64,000 nucleotides of DNA, taken from NCBI RefSeq assembly GCF_034064985.1, contig NZ_CP139249.1, positions 682,001 through 746,000 of the forward strand, given 5' to 3'. The position numbers were made by a program, and so were the translations under genes. The stretch comes from Acinetobacter pittii (GTDB lineage Bacteria; Pseudomonadota; Gammaproteobacteria; Pseudomonadales; Moraxellaceae). Below are positions 46,144 to 55,374 of the stretch, one piece after another; positions within the stretch are counted from its first letter, which is position 1; every line of letters starts with the position of its first letter. The notes beneath the pieces were generated by a model, which saw nothing but the letters and a program-made list of their open reading frames with translations, did no database searches and was not told the DNA's origin.

Positions 46144-47169
46144 ATGAATCCAGAATTACCCGGAACTTATATTAATTTAATTGTCGAGACTGTTAAGCGG
46201 AGGGGTGTCTCTGGTGAGCAGCTTTTAGATGGAAGTGGAATAACTTTAGACCAATTAGAAAAGCCTTACTGGTATGCTGAATTCAACATCTTAAATCAGC
46301 TTATTGAACGGGCCATCGAGTTATGCAAAGAGCCAGCACTAGCAGGATATTTAGCTTTAAGCATGACGGCTTCATGCTATGGTTCAGTCGGAATGGCTGC
46401 CATAGTTTCTCCAAATTTAGGAGAAGCGCTGAAAATTCTTGAACAGTTCATTGGCTCACGTTGTAAGGTCTTTAAACCGGAATTAAAACAAGAAAATAAT
46501 GATGCATGTTGGTCAATTCATCAGCCAGTTGATGCATTTCAGCTGAGCCCCAATGCCAACATTTTTTTGTTAGTCGGTTTTGTTCAAATTGCGAAAAAAT
46601 TAACAGGACTTCCTCATTTGGGAAAAGTTGAATTACAAATGCCAGAGCCGATAGGTTTTGACCAAATCAGTCATCAACTGGCTGTGACTTGTTTATTTAA
46701 TCAAAAGTGTAATCGTTGGATATTTCCAAAAGAGTATTTAGCACAGCCTGTATTAACAGCGGACCCAATGCTAGCGCCGTTGTTAAATGCACAATGTAAA
46801 CGGGATATAGAGAAATTAAAATTAAAAAGTGGCTGGAAAGGGCAAGTCAAACAAGTTGCTGAAAAATTGCTTTTGGATGGGGAGATTGAGGCATTGAAAG
46901 TTGGGCAAGTGGCTCAAATCATGAATATGTCAGAGCGAACTTTGCAACGCTATTTAGCTCTTGATGATACTAGTTTTACGCTCTTGGTAGACTCACTGAA
47001 AAAGAAGCATGCCCAGAAACTTTTAACTCAAAATAACATGTCGATCGAAAAAGTTGCTTTAATGCTAGGTTATGCCGAGACTTCTCACTTCACTCGTGCG
47101 TTTAAGCGCTGGATGGGAATGACGCCTAAATATTTCCAAACCAAACATAAGATGGATGATTTAAGTTAA
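46144..47169 (+). CDS. AraC-family regulator with arabinose-binding-like N-terminal domain
   Basis: A 341-residue transcription factor. The N-terminal two-thirds match the OruR/ArgR-like sensing domain: YWYAEFNILNQLIERAIELCKEPALAGYLAL and GSVGMAAIVSPNLGEALKILEQF. The C-terminal HTH has the AraC signature, with MNMSERTLQRYLALDDTSF, then LMLGYAETSHFTRAFKRWMGMTPKYF. The effector is unknown. It is divergent from the quinone reductase gene with about 160 bases between starts, the classic arrangement for local control. A hairpin follows the stop. Confidence 0.9.
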   Translation: MNPELPGTYINLIVETVKRRGVSGEQLLDGSGITLDQLEKPYWYAEFNILNQLIERAIELCKEPALAGYLALSMTASCYGSVGMAAIVSPNLGEALKILEQFIGSRCKVFKPELKQENNDACWSIHQPVDAFQLSPNANIFLLVGFVQIAKKLTGLPHLGKVELQMPEPIGFDQISHQLAVTCLFNQKCNRWIFPKEYLAQPVLTADPMLAPLLNAQCKRDIEKLKLKSGWKGQVKQVAEKLLLDGEIEALKVGQVAQIMNMSERTLQRYLALDDTSFTLLVDSLKKKHAQKLLTQNNMSIEKVALMLGYAETSHFTRAFKRWMGMTPKYFQTKHKMDDLS

Positions 47170-47198
47170 AAGGCCACAAATTTAATTTCATGGCCTTT
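47168..47198. terminator. Terminator-like hairpin after the AraC-type gene
   Basis: AAAGGCCA pairs with TGGCCTTT across a 14-base loop, shared with the converging desaturase gene. Confidence 0.7.
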
Positions 47199-47217
47199 CA
47201 TTTATGATTTGAGTCAA

Positions 47218-48210
47218 TTAATTAGATTGTTCTGGCTTAGATAAGAGTGAATCAATCACTTCAAAATAGCTAGGTGGTGCTGGAACATGGCCGCGCTCTC
47301 TCAATAGACGATGCATACGCGGCAGTTTGAAGTAGGGCACCGAAGCCATTAAATGGTGTTCCATGTGGTAATTAACATGAATAGGCGCCACAAAACTTCT
47401 AGCAATCCAACCTGCACGTGTAGTACGAGTATTAGTTAAAGCTGTATTACTCGTTTGCATCCCTGCATGTTCGGCCATGGAGCGAATTCTTAAAAATAAT
47501 GGAAACGGTGTCAAATACGCTAAAGGCCATAACCAATAAAACCGTTGCTGGCCAAAAGCTTTTAAAACACCATAAAGAGCAACATTGGTAGCAATGGCAC
47601 CACTACTGTTTTTTATAAGACTTTTGGCATAGTCAACGAAATCTTTATTGCTTCGATCTAGCCACACCTGATCATTTGCAACGGTCCATTTCATTAGATC
47701 TAGGTCCATTAATACTCGGCCAAAGCTAAACTTTAATCCCGTCATACCCGTTAAGTCGCGTAAAAATTTACGAGTAAGCGATTTTTTGCTTACAGGAAAA
47801 CCAGAAACTAAAGAAAGATCTGGGTCATCTGGAGTAGATGTTTTTGCATGATGACGAACATGATGTACGCGATATTTTTGTAGATCATTCCAGATTGGGC
47901 GGGCACATAGCCATTCACCTACAAAGTCATTTATTTTTTTATTTTTGAACAAGCTTTTATGCGATGCATCATGCATCAAAATTGCTAGACATAACTGGCG
48001 ACCCGCCAATATGGCCAAAGCTAGCATACAAGCAAGTAATTTGCCCCAGCTCGGTAAGTAATCCCACATCATGATTAAGCTTGCAAATGTTCCGTCAATA
48101 ACGGCCCATGTGCTTGCAACAGCCCAAGCACCATATATATCTGAGGGTTGTGTAAGTTCCTGTATTTCCTCTCTGCTAAATAGATCGGTCACACTCACTT
48201 GTGCATTCAT
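47218..48210 (-). CDS. Membrane fatty-acid desaturase
   Basis: A 330-residue membrane di-iron desaturase. The three histidine boxes are present: HDASHKSLF, HHVRHHAKT and HMEHHLM, the ligand set of the fatty-acid desaturase/hydroxylase superfamily. About four hydrophobic helices lie between them (for example around residues 55-80 and 205-240). It introduces a double bond in a lipid-linked acyl chain or a related hydrophobic substrate. Which position is not readable. It probably adjusts membrane fluidity. A PaaX-type regulator gene lies immediately upstream on the same strand. Confidence 0.88.
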   Translation of the reverse strand: MNAQVSVTDLFSREEIQELTQPSDIYGAWAVASTWAVIDGTFASLIMMWDYLPSWGKLLACMLALAILAGRQLCLAILMHDASHKSLFKNKKINDFVGEWLCARPIWNDLQKYRVHHVRHHAKTSTPDDPDLSLVSGFPVSKKSLTRKFLRDLTGMTGLKFSFGRVLMDLDLMKWTVANDQVWLDRSNKDFVDYAKSLIKNSSGAIATNVALYGVLKAFGQQRFYWLWPLAYLTPFPLFLRIRSMAEHAGMQTSNTALTNTRTTRAGWIARSFVAPIHVNYHMEHHLMASVPYFKLPRMHRLLRERGHVPAPPSYFEVIDSLLSKPEQSN

Positions 48211-48315
48211 TTTTATTCTCCCAAATCAGATTTTGGCATTTATATTTTATATTACAAATATAATCATAAAATTTTAAAAAGTGAAATATTTGTTTGTAAA
48301 AAAATAAATCGCCTG

Positions 48316-49116
48316 TTAGTGGGCTAATTCATTTTCATAAAGTTTTTGCCATAGCTTTTGTCCAATCGAATCGAGCTGCTGTACGTTTTGAGCAAACTGA
48401 TTGCGAGCATGTTCGTTAACAAATGGAGGGGGAAGCAGAGGATCATTCATGAGTAAGGTAATTGTTTCACGTCCTAATAACAAAGCTTGAGTGGCGGCCT
48501 CGTTTAAGGATAAATTTTTATAATTTAAAAGCCATTCTTGGATATCTTGACTATAGATTTCATAGTTCTTTTCAAGCTGTTTGGTATCCCACAAAGAAGG
48601 AATTAACGAAACTGTTTTTAAGTCAAATTTTTGAATAATAGAAATTTTAGCTTCATTTTCAAGACCCGCTAAAATGAGCTCTTCACATGTTTTTTCAAAG
48701 CTATACGCTAAATTATCTGGACGTATATAAATTCCAGTTTCGAGCTCTCTAAAACCAAATTGATGTAAAGCGCGTTCTCTCTTTTTTAAAGCGGTCCGAT
48801 CAATACGACCTAAAGTTCCAGTAAAGACTGCCAGATATTGATGTTGCCATTCTTTAGTCTGCTTAATGCCATTTTTACGATTCAAAATGACTTTTGCCCA
48901 TTCTTTGGTTGATGGCGAAAGTTGATAAATACCGCGTTCTACACTTTCTATCATGCCTTCATTTAATAGCCGCGTTGTAGCCACACGAATACCGTTGTCA
49001 CTCATATTAAAAAGTTTAGCGGCAATCAATATTTGTTTAATGGTGAGCTGAGGATAAGCAGAGGAAAGAAATAAATCGATAATGAGATGGCGTGCATTAA
49101 TTTTGGTATTTTTCAT
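48316..49116 (-). CDS. PaaX-type transcriptional regulator
   Basis: A 266-residue regulator. It begins with a winged-helix domain (NARHLIIDLFLSSAYPQLTIKQILIAAKLFNMSDNGIRVATTRLLNEGMIE), the PaaX N-terminal domain, followed by the central domain (LAVFTGTLGRIDRTALKKRERALHQFGFRELETGIYIRPDNL) and the C-terminal stretch ending with LPPPFVNEHARNQFAQ, all in PaaX order. Classical PaaX represses phenylacetate genes in response to phenylacetyl-CoA. No paa genes are in view; the downstream neighbour is a desaturase, so an acyl-CoA effector and lipid targets are possible, by inference. Confidence 0.85.
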   Translation of the reverse strand: MKNTKINARHLIIDLFLSSAYPQLTIKQILIAAKLFNMSDNGIRVATTRLLNEGMIESVERGIYQLSPSTKEWAKVILNRKNGIKQTKEWQHQYLAVFTGTLGRIDRTALKKRERALHQFGFRELETGIYIRPDNLAYSFEKTCEELILAGLENEAKISIIQKFDLKTVSLIPSLWDTKQLEKNYEIYSQDIQEWLLNYKNLSLNEAATQALLLGRETITLLMNDPLLPPPFVNEHARNQFAQNVQQLDSIGQKLWQKLYENELAH

Positions 49117-49469
49117 TCAGATAGAATTTTTGATATGAGCTGCATTTGATCAGAATAATATCATGTTTTTTTAAGGACTTTTTAAGATCATTTTGTAGAG
49201 TAAGTAAAGGTAAAAAGCTTTGTGTATAACAAGAAAAACTTTGGCAGTTCTTAACCAAGTTTTATCTTTTTACGATAGTTAACCTAAGTTTGTCATCATG
49301 ATGTGATACATTATCGCACTTTAAATAAACTGCCTTTAACTAGGGGCAATAACCACAAACGTTAGAAATGATCTGATATTGAACATATGTTAAGTCTAAT
49401 TTGGGACTTACCAATTTCGATAAAACAAATTTTAGGTCGTTCTAATGATTAACTTTCTTTGAGCAAGTT
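49117..49469. other. Intergenic region between the PaaX-type gene and uppP
   Basis: 353 bases with the divergent promoters of both genes. No frame with a ribosome site is seen. A small exact palindrome (CATCATGATG) lies near 49293-49302. Promoter elements cannot be assigned with confidence. Confidence 0.5.
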
Positions 49470-50288
49470 ATGGAAAATTTTGAAGTTATAAAAGCACTGT
49501 TTTTAGGCTTTGTCGAAGGCTTAACTGAATTTTTACCCATCTCGAGTACAGGCCATTTAATTTTATTTGGTCATATTATCGATTTCCACTCAGACGGCGG
49601 TCGTGTATTTGAGGTCGTAATCCAGTTAGGTGCTATTTTGGCAGTGTGCTGGTTATACCGACAAAAAATTATTAACTTGATTAAGGGATTCTTTAGCGGT
49701 GATGTGGAGTCACGTCATTTTGCGATTAGTGTGCTTATTGCATTCTTTCCAGCAGTCATTATTGGTGTTCTAGCTGTCGACTTTATTAAAAGTGTTCTAT
49801 TTAGCCCAATTGTGGTTGCGATTGCTTTGATTGTCGGTGCTCTTATTATTTTCTGGGTGGAATCTAGACAGTTTGAACATAAGACACTCGATGCGACTAA
49901 AATTACTTTTAAACAAGCGCTTTTAGTAGGTCTTGCTCAGTGTGTGGCGATGATTCCAGGAACTTCGCGTTCAGGCGCAACAATTGTAGGCGGAATGTTT
50001 GCGGGCTTATCACGTAAAGCTGCTACAGAGTTCTCTTTCTTCCTTGCAATGCCGACCATGTTGGGTGCTGCAACTTTTGACTTAATTAAAAATGCTGACG
50101 TACTCACCTCAGACAATATGATTAATATTGGAGTAGGTTTCGTTGCTGCGTTTATTGCCGCGTTGTTTGTTGTAAAAGCATTAGTACTGTTTGTAGAACG
50201 TCATACGTTACGTGTATTCGCTTGGTACCGAATTGTACTTGGTGTAATCATTTTGATTGCAGCAATGTTCTTTAATTTATCAGCTTAA
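49470..50288 (+). CDS. uppP: Undecaprenyl-diphosphatase UppP/BacA
   Basis: A 272-residue inner-membrane pyrophosphatase that converts undecaprenyl diphosphate to the monophosphate carrier for peptidoglycan and other envelope polymers. Both signature motifs are visible: [20 protein letters not shown] near the start, and [11 protein letters not shown] in the middle. The number of hydrophobic segments (about eight) and length are normal. Overexpression of this family gives bacitracin resistance. Single gene with a strong terminator. Confidence 0.96.
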   Translation: MENFEVIKALFLGFVEGLTEFLPISSTGHLILFGHIIDFHSDGGRVFEVVIQLGAILAVCWLYRQKIINLIKGFFSGDVESRHFAISVLIAFFPAVIIGVLAVDFIKSVLFSPIVVAIALIVGALIIFWVESRQFEHKTLDATKITFKQALLVGLAQCVAMIPGTSRSGATIVGGMFAGLSRKAATEFSFFLAMPTMLGAATFDLIKNADVLTSDNMINIGVGFVAAFIAALFVVKALVLFVERHTLRVFAWYRIVLGVIILIAAMFFNLSA

Positions 50289-50304
50289 AGAATCTTATAA
50301 AGTG

Positions 50305-50336
50305 AAAAAAACCTAGAATGCTCTAGGTTTTTTTAT
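50305..50336 (+). terminator. Terminator of uppP
   Basis: AAAAAACCTAGA pairs with TCTAGGTTTTTT around a four-base loop. Confidence 0.92.
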
Positions 50337-50447
50337 GCCTAAAAATTGATTTGAATTGCCTATTTATACAAAGTAAACGCAAGACAGATGTTTTCATTTT
50401 AAGTTCATTGTTATATTGATTATTAGATTACTCCTCACAATAAAACT

Positions 50448-51344
50448 ATGCCGCAAAATCATCTTACAGAACATTTGGTCGATACATTTTTGCACTTGGC
50501 TCCAGCAGAAGGTCTCTATCCTACTTTTATCTCTAACATCACCTTAATGCGGGTAGATCATTCCACACCACCTGTTGCCGTGCTGCAAGAACCCTCAATT
50601 GTTTTAGTGATACAGGGGATAAAGCGAGGGTATATTGGTAAAGAAATCTTTCAATTTCAACAAGGACAGTGTTTATTTATCTCAATTGCAATACCGTTTG
50701 ATTGCGATACTGTTGTTGAAAATAATGAACCCATGTTGGCGATTGCAATAAAATTTGAACCACAAATGATGGCTGATCTCATTACTAAAATGGATAAACA
50801 GCAACAAGTGATTACTGAAGATGCTCACTCGGAAGATTTAAAATTAAGCTGTGGACTTAGAGTGATTGACATGAATGCCACCATTTCAGAGGTTGCTCTC
50901 AGATTGCTCAATCTACTTCGATCTAAACAAGATACTTTTATATTGGGGGAGCAAGTTAAAAGAGAATTGGTTTATCGTGTGGTGCAGGCTTCAGGCGGCA
51001 ATCTAGTCGAGAGCTTATCGGCTATGGCAAGTCGAAATGGTGTGATTTACACCATTTGTGAAATTATTCAGCGTGATTATTATCATAACTTAACGGTTCA
51101 AGAGTTGGCGAAACAAGCGGGCATGAGTATCTCGCTTTTTCATCAGACTTTTAAAAAGGTGACGAATTATTCGCCCTTACAGTACATCAAAATTACTCGG
51201 TTACATAAGGCACGTGAGTTAATCATGGACAATAAAATGGGTGTAGCAGAAGCAGCCTATGAAGTTGGTTATGTCAGTGCTTCTCAATTTAGCCGAGAAT
51301 TTAAGCGACTGTTTGGAGTGCCACCCAAGTCCTCAATTATTTAA
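50448..51344 (+). CDS. AraC-family regulator (YqhC-like)
   Basis: A 298-residue transcription factor. The N-terminal domain (VAVLQEPSIVLVIQGIKRGYIGKEIFQFQQGQCLFISIAIPFDC) is the AraC_N type found in YqhC-like regulators. The C-terminal HTH pair is intact: LTVQELAKQAGMSISLFHQTFKKVTNYSPLQYI and AAYEVGYVSASQFSREFKRLFGVPP. YqhC responds to reactive aldehydes and activates reductases; here a quinone oxidoreductase gene follows 45 bases later in the same direction, which fits local control. The effector is inferred, not shown. The start ATG has no clear ribosome site. Confidence 0.9.
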   Translation: MPQNHLTEHLVDTFLHLAPAEGLYPTFISNITLMRVDHSTPPVAVLQEPSIVLVIQGIKRGYIGKEIFQFQQGQCLFISIAIPFDCDTVVENNEPMLAIAIKFEPQMMADLITKMDKQQQVITEDAHSEDLKLSCGLRVIDMNATISEVALRLLNLLRSKQDTFILGEQVKRELVYRVVQASGGNLVESLSAMASRNGVIYTICEIIQRDYYHNLTVQELAKQAGMSISLFHQTFKKVTNYSPLQYIKITRLHKARELIMDNKMGVAEAAYEVGYVSASQFSREFKRLFGVPPKSSII

Positions 51345-51388
51345 TGTAGATTAGTATTTTGGAATATAAATCAAACATGGAGCATTTT

Positions 51389-52387
51389 ATGACCCTTCCA
51401 ACAACCATGAAAATTATTGAAATTACGGCTCCTGGTGGACCTGAGGTTTTAAAAGTTCAAGATGCAAATATTCCTGCACCTCAAGCAGATGAAGTCTTAA
51501 TTGAGGTAAAGGCTGCTGGAATTAACCGTCCTGACGTATTGCAGCGTATGGGATTATATCCGATGCCTAAAGGTGTTACTCAAATACCCGGACTTGAAGT
51601 CGCTGGGGTTGTGGTTGCCGTGGGTGAACAAGTAAATCAATTCAAGGTTGGCGATAAAGTTTGCGCCCTAACAAATGGCGGTGGTTATGCTGAATATTGT
51701 GCGGTAACTGCAACTCAAGTATTGCCAATACCTGAAAATTTATCATTTACTCAAGCCGCTGCGATTCCAGAAACATTTTTTACGGTTTGGGCAAATCTTT
51801 TTGATATTGGCCGTTTAAAGAAAGATGAAACCGCACTAATTCATGGCGGTGCAAGTGGTATTGGAACCACAGCTTTAGCGATTTGCCAAGCTTTAGGAAT
51901 TAAAACTTTTGCTACGGTTGGTAGTGAAGATAAAGTTGAAGCGCTCTCTAGTTTCACCACAGCAATTAACTATAAAACCCAAGATTTTGAGCAAGAAGTT
52001 TTGAAACATACTCAAGACCAAGGTGTTGATGTCATTTTGGACATTGTGGGTGGTTCTTATTTCACAAAAAATTTAAATCTATTAAAACGTGATGGCCGAC
52101 TTGTCATTATTGGTTTTATGGGTGGTCGAATCGCAAAAGAATTTGATTTACAAAAACTGATTTTAAAACGTGCCACAATTACGGGTTCAACGATGCGAGC
52201 ACGTAATAGCCAAGAAAAAGCAGAGATTGCACAATCTTTGCATGAGCATGTATGGCCATTATTGGCTCAAGGTAAATGTTTACCACAAATCTATAAAACG
52301 TATGCTTTTTCAGATGTACAAAGTGCTCACGCATGTATGGAACAAGGTGATCATATTGGAAAGATCGTTTTAGAAATGAATGCGTAA
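51389..52387 (+). CDS. NAD(P)H-quinone oxidoreductase, PIG3 type
   Basis: A 332-residue medium-chain oxidoreductase without structural zinc cysteines. It begins MKIIEITAPGGPEVLKVQD after a short leader, and contains AAGINRPDVLQRMGLYPMP, PGLEVAGVVVAVG, and the nucleotide-binding loop HGGASGIGTTA. This pattern is the quinone oxidoreductase/PIG3 group that reduces quinones with NADPH. ATG 51389 has GGAG six bases upstream; the frame opens ten codons earlier without support. It follows the YqhC-like regulator by 45 bases and probably shares its transcript. A terminator follows. Confidence 0.9.
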   Translation: MTLPTTMKIIEITAPGGPEVLKVQDANIPAPQADEVLIEVKAAGINRPDVLQRMGLYPMPKGVTQIPGLEVAGVVVAVGEQVNQFKVGDKVCALTNGGGYAEYCAVTATQVLPIPENLSFTQAAAIPETFFTVWANLFDIGRLKKDETALIHGGASGIGTTALAICQALGIKTFATVGSEDKVEALSSFTTAINYKTQDFEQEVLKHTQDQGVDVILDIVGGSYFTKNLNLLKRDGRLVIIGFMGGRIAKEFDLQKLILKRATITGSTMRARNSQEKAEIAQSLHEHVWPLLAQGKCLPQIYKTYAFSDVQSAHACMEQGDHIGKIVLEMNA

Positions 52388-52401
52388 TACTGTAATCATT
52401 G

Positions 52402-52441
52402 AAGTTTGGGCGAACGACAGGTTCGCCTAAACTGAATTTTA
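52402..52441 (+). terminator. Terminator of the quinone oxidoreductase gene
   Basis: GTTTGGGCGAAC pairs with GTTCGCCTAAAC (one G-T pair) around a five-base loop, then TGAATTTTAT. Confidence 0.8.
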
Positions 52442-52475
52442 TAATTCTAGATTCTGCCTATTTCTCTATAAAAAT

Positions 52476-52493
52476 TGCCAAATTCTATTGGCA
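52476..52493. promoter_or_regulatory. Inverted repeat upstream of hchA
   Basis: TGCCAA and TTGGCA are exact inverted arms with a six-base spacer, about 100 bases before the hchA start. It is a candidate operator. Confidence 0.4.
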
Positions 52494-52595
52494 GATTGCA
52501 CCAGTTCCATAACTTCACCTATAAATTGAGTAAGAAATAAAAATGGGTTCTTACCTTATTATTTCTTTCCATACTGATGAAAAAGGATAGTAACA

Positions 52596-53471
52596 ATGAA
52601 TACCGCAAATATTGATGATAAAAATCCTACTCCAGATTTGGCTGAAGATAATGCCTTTTTCCCATCACCATATTCACTGAGTCAATATACTTCTCCTAAA
52701 ACAGATTACGATGGCACAACCTATTCAACCCCATATGCGGGCAATAAAAAGGTCTTAATGATTGCAACTGATGAACGCTATATCCAGATGCAAAACGGTA
52801 AGTTCTTTTCTACCGGAAACCATCCAGTAGAAATGCTTTTGCCAATGTTCCATTTAGATAATGCCGGATTTGAAATTGATATTGCGACACTTTCAGGTAA
52901 TCCAGCCAAACTTGAAATGTGGGCAATGCCAAAACAAGAACAAGTGGTATTAGATACTTTCCAGAAATATGCAGATAAATTAAAAAATCCGTTAAAACTT
53001 GCCGATATTTTAGAAAATGTAGTCGGTGAAAACTCTCCATATGCGGCTGTATTTATTCCGGGTGGGCATGGGGTATTAGCGAAGATTCCGCATAGCCTTG
53101 AAGTGAAGAAAGTTCTTAAATGGGCAGTTGAACAAGACAAATTTATTATTACGTTATGTCATGGTCCAGCTTCGTTACTGGCTGCCGCAGTAGATGAACA
53201 GCCTGAGAATTATATTTTTAAAGATTATCAAATTTGTGTATTCCCTGATTCGTTAGATAAGGGAGCGAATATTGATATTGGTTACATGCCTGGAGCTTTA
53301 CCGTGGTTAGTCGGTGAAAACCTTGAAAAGCTCGGCGTGAAGATTTTGAACACTGGCATTACTGGTCAATGTCATCGAGACCGTAAATTGTTAACGGGCG
53401 ATAGTCCGCTTGCTTCTCATAATTTAGGCAAACTTGCAGCTGAAACATTGCTGGCTGAAGTGAAGGATTAA
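52596..53471 (+). CDS. hchA: Protein/glyoxal-handling deglycase Hsp31
   Basis: A 291-residue DJ-1-superfamily protein of the Hsp31 type, acting as a glyoxalase III, deglycase and holdase chaperone. The catalytic residues match the E. coli enzyme with a small offset: Cys188 and His189 in TLCHGPASL, Glu79 in HPVEMLLPM, and an Asp in [11 protein letters not shown]. The N-terminal extension (about 45 residues, with [17 protein letters not shown]) is typical. Cytosolic dimer. A clear ribosome site AAAGGA lies upstream. Its 3' neighbour is a convergent tRNA-Arg. Confidence 0.94.
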   Translation: MNTANIDDKNPTPDLAEDNAFFPSPYSLSQYTSPKTDYDGTTYSTPYAGNKKVLMIATDERYIQMQNGKFFSTGNHPVEMLLPMFHLDNAGFEIDIATLSGNPAKLEMWAMPKQEQVVLDTFQKYADKLKNPLKLADILENVVGENSPYAAVFIPGGHGVLAKIPHSLEVKKVLKWAVEQDKFIITLCHGPASLLAAAVDEQPENYIFKDYQICVFPDSLDKGANIDIGYMPGALPWLVGENLEKLGVKILNTGITGQCHRDRKLLTGDSPLASHNLGKLAAETLLAEVKD

Positions 53472-53484
53472 TTCACTAAAAGTG

Positions 53485-53557
53485 TGCACCCTGCGGGACT
53501 CGAACCCACGTCGGTCGCTTAGGAGGCAACTGCTCTATCCAGTTAAGCTAAGGGCGC
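53485..53557 (-). tRNA. tRNA-Arg (anticodon CCT)
   Basis: Read on the minus strand, the acceptor GCGCCCT pairs with AGGGTGC (one G-T pair). Anticodon stem GTTGC/GCGAC encloses CTCCTAA, giving CCT, which reads AGG. The T arm has GGGTTCGAGTCCC. CCA is not encoded, unlike the Val/Asp cluster. No integrase adjoins. Confidence 0.95.
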
Positions 53558-53577
53558 ATAATTTTCTGATTATAAAC

Positions 53578-53609
53578 AAAAAAGCCATTGTCTAGACAAT
53601 GGCTTTTTA
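53578..53609 (-). terminator. Terminator of the AroP-like permease gene
   Basis: AAAAAGCCATTGTC pairs with the matching right arm ending GGCTTTTT around a very short loop. It separates the permease from the tRNA gene downstream on the same strand. Confidence 0.9.
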
Positions 53610-53616
53610 GATTTAT

Positions 53617-54996
53617 TTATTCTTCCGGATTCTCAATGGAATCTAGTTTTTTAGGATTTAAATAGTCAAAAAGTACGAGCATTGCCGTAATCCAAATAGG
53701 GATCATCATTACTGACTCTTTGAAGCCTTGAGTCCACATAATATAGAGAACCACAGCAATAAACGCTAAAACTAAATAATTACTAAAAGGTGACCATAAC
53801 GCTGGAAAAGATGTCTTAATATTCGCATGCTTAACAAAGCGTCTATACTTCAAATGTGTAATTGATATCATTGCCCAGTTTAGAACAAGTGCACCAACCA
53901 CAACGTACATAAGATGTCCAAGAGCATCTTCAGGTACAAAGTAATTTAAAAGAACACAACCAAAGATTAATAAAGCAGAAAGCAGAACAGCGGGAATAGG
54001 CACCCCCTGTTTATTGGTTTTTGCAAAAACTTTTGGTGCATTCCCTTGTTGAGCGAGACTGTATAGCATACGGCTATTTGCAAACATCCCACTGTTATAA
54101 ACAGATAAAGCAGCAGTTAAAATAATAAAGTTCAGTAAGTGTGCAGCCCAACCAATTCCCATTTGACTAAAAATCATAACAAATGGACTTTTGTCGAGAC
54201 CGCCAAGATCTAATTGGTTCCATGGCACTAATGAAAGTAAAATTGCCAATGAACCGATATAGAAAATCAAGATACGGAAAACGACTTGGTTAATTGCTTT
54301 TGGAATCGTTTTTTTCGGATCTTTTGCTTCTGCTGCGGCCATACCAATCAGTTCAATACCACCAAAGGCGAACATCAAGAAAGCCAACATATAGAAGAGG
54401 CCGCTAAAGCCATTTGGAAAAAATCCACCATGAGACCAAAGGTTACTAAATGAAATGCTTGAGCCTACATCTGCTGTAAATAGCAAATAAAGCCCAAAAA
54501 CAATCATAGAGATGACCGCAGCAACTTTAATAATAGCGAGCCAGAATTCGGACTCACCATAAAATTTGACGTTTGTTAGGTTAATTGCCGTAATCACGAC
54601 AAAGAAAAATAAGACAGACGTCCACGCTGGAATATGAGGCCACCAATAATTAATATATTTGGCTACCGCGGTGAGTTCGCTCATCGCAACCAGAACGTAG
54701 AGTATCCAATAGTTCCATCCGGTTAAAAATCCGGGAAATTTCCCCCAATATTTATACGCAAAATGGCTGAACGATCCTGCAACAGGTTCTTCAACAATCA
54801 TTTCTCCCAAGTGACGCATAATCAAAAACGCGATTAAGCCGCCAATGGCATATCCTAAAATAATGGATGGTCCCGCAGATTGAATCACTTGCGCCGAGCC
54901 TAAAAATAATCCGGTACCAATTGCTCCACCCATAGCAATTAATTGGATGTGTCGATTTTTTAGTCCTCGTTGCAGTGTAGAAGATTCGTTGGTCAA
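53617..54996 (-). CDS. Amino-acid permease, AroP-like APC family
   Basis: A 459-residue inner-membrane permease with 12 hydrophobic segments. Family signs: LQRGLKNRHIQLIAMGGAIGTGLFLGSA at the start, GEMIVEEPVAGSFSHFAYKYWGKFPGFLTGWNYW, and GGIELIGMAAAEAKDPKKTIPKAINQV. These define the amino acid transporter subgroup with AroP, PheP, GabP and ProY. Substrate (aromatic amino acids, proline or GABA) cannot be settled by eye; the AroP-like label is the closest reading. Proton-coupled uptake is expected. Single gene, minus strand. Confidence 0.88.
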   Translation of the reverse strand: MTNESSTLQRGLKNRHIQLIAMGGAIGTGLFLGSAQVIQSAGPSIILGYAIGGLIAFLIMRHLGEMIVEEPVAGSFSHFAYKYWGKFPGFLTGWNYWILYVLVAMSELTAVAKYINYWWPHIPAWTSVLFFFVVITAINLTNVKFYGESEFWLAIIKVAAVISMIVFGLYLLFTADVGSSISFSNLWSHGGFFPNGFSGLFYMLAFLMFAFGGIELIGMAAAEAKDPKKTIPKAINQVVFRILIFYIGSLAILLSLVPWNQLDLGGLDKSPFVMIFSQMGIGWAAHLLNFIILTAALSVYNSGMFANSRMLYSLAQQGNAPKVFAKTNKQGVPIPAVLLSALLIFGCVLLNYFVPEDALGHLMYVVVGALVLNWAMISITHLKYRRFVKHANIKTSFPALWSPFSNYLVLAFIAVVLYIMWTQGFKESVMMIPIWITAMLVLFDYLNPKKLDSIENPEE

Positions 54997-55374
54997 AGGT
55001 CTTCACTCACAATGAATAAGTAAATTATTCTAATAGATGGAGTTATTTTAGCCTAGACTACAAATTAATAAGCTGTGACTGAAAAGTAATTATAAAAAAT
55101 ATTTAAAATCATAATCTTACTTTTAATATTTTAATATCAAGTGAAAAGTGCGCTAAAAAATATAATTTTATATAGACTTTTTTTCTTAGATTTTGCTTAG
55201 ATTAAGTCATTGTCAGCATATTGCTTAATTCTCAAAATATGCTCGCGTCAATACGATTGATGTATAAAGCAGATCGCTATCTCTTGGCCTTAAAACAATT
55301 TAAGATGCAGAGAAGGGTAAACAAGAATGCTTGTTTTGATATAGAAGAACATAATAGTAAGGATAACAGTTGAT
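54997..55374. promoter_or_regulatory. Regulatory gap before prpF with an inverted repeat
   Basis: 378 bases, no gene seen. AGCATATT (55215-55222) and AATATGCT (55236-55243) are exact inverted arms with a 13-base spacer, about 130 bases before prpF. The left part holds the permease promoter. Confidence 0.45.

Noticed and set aside
53485..53557. tRNA-Arg as a genomic-island attachment site
   Set aside because: No integrase, direct repeat of the tRNA 3' end or foreign-looking block lies on either side.
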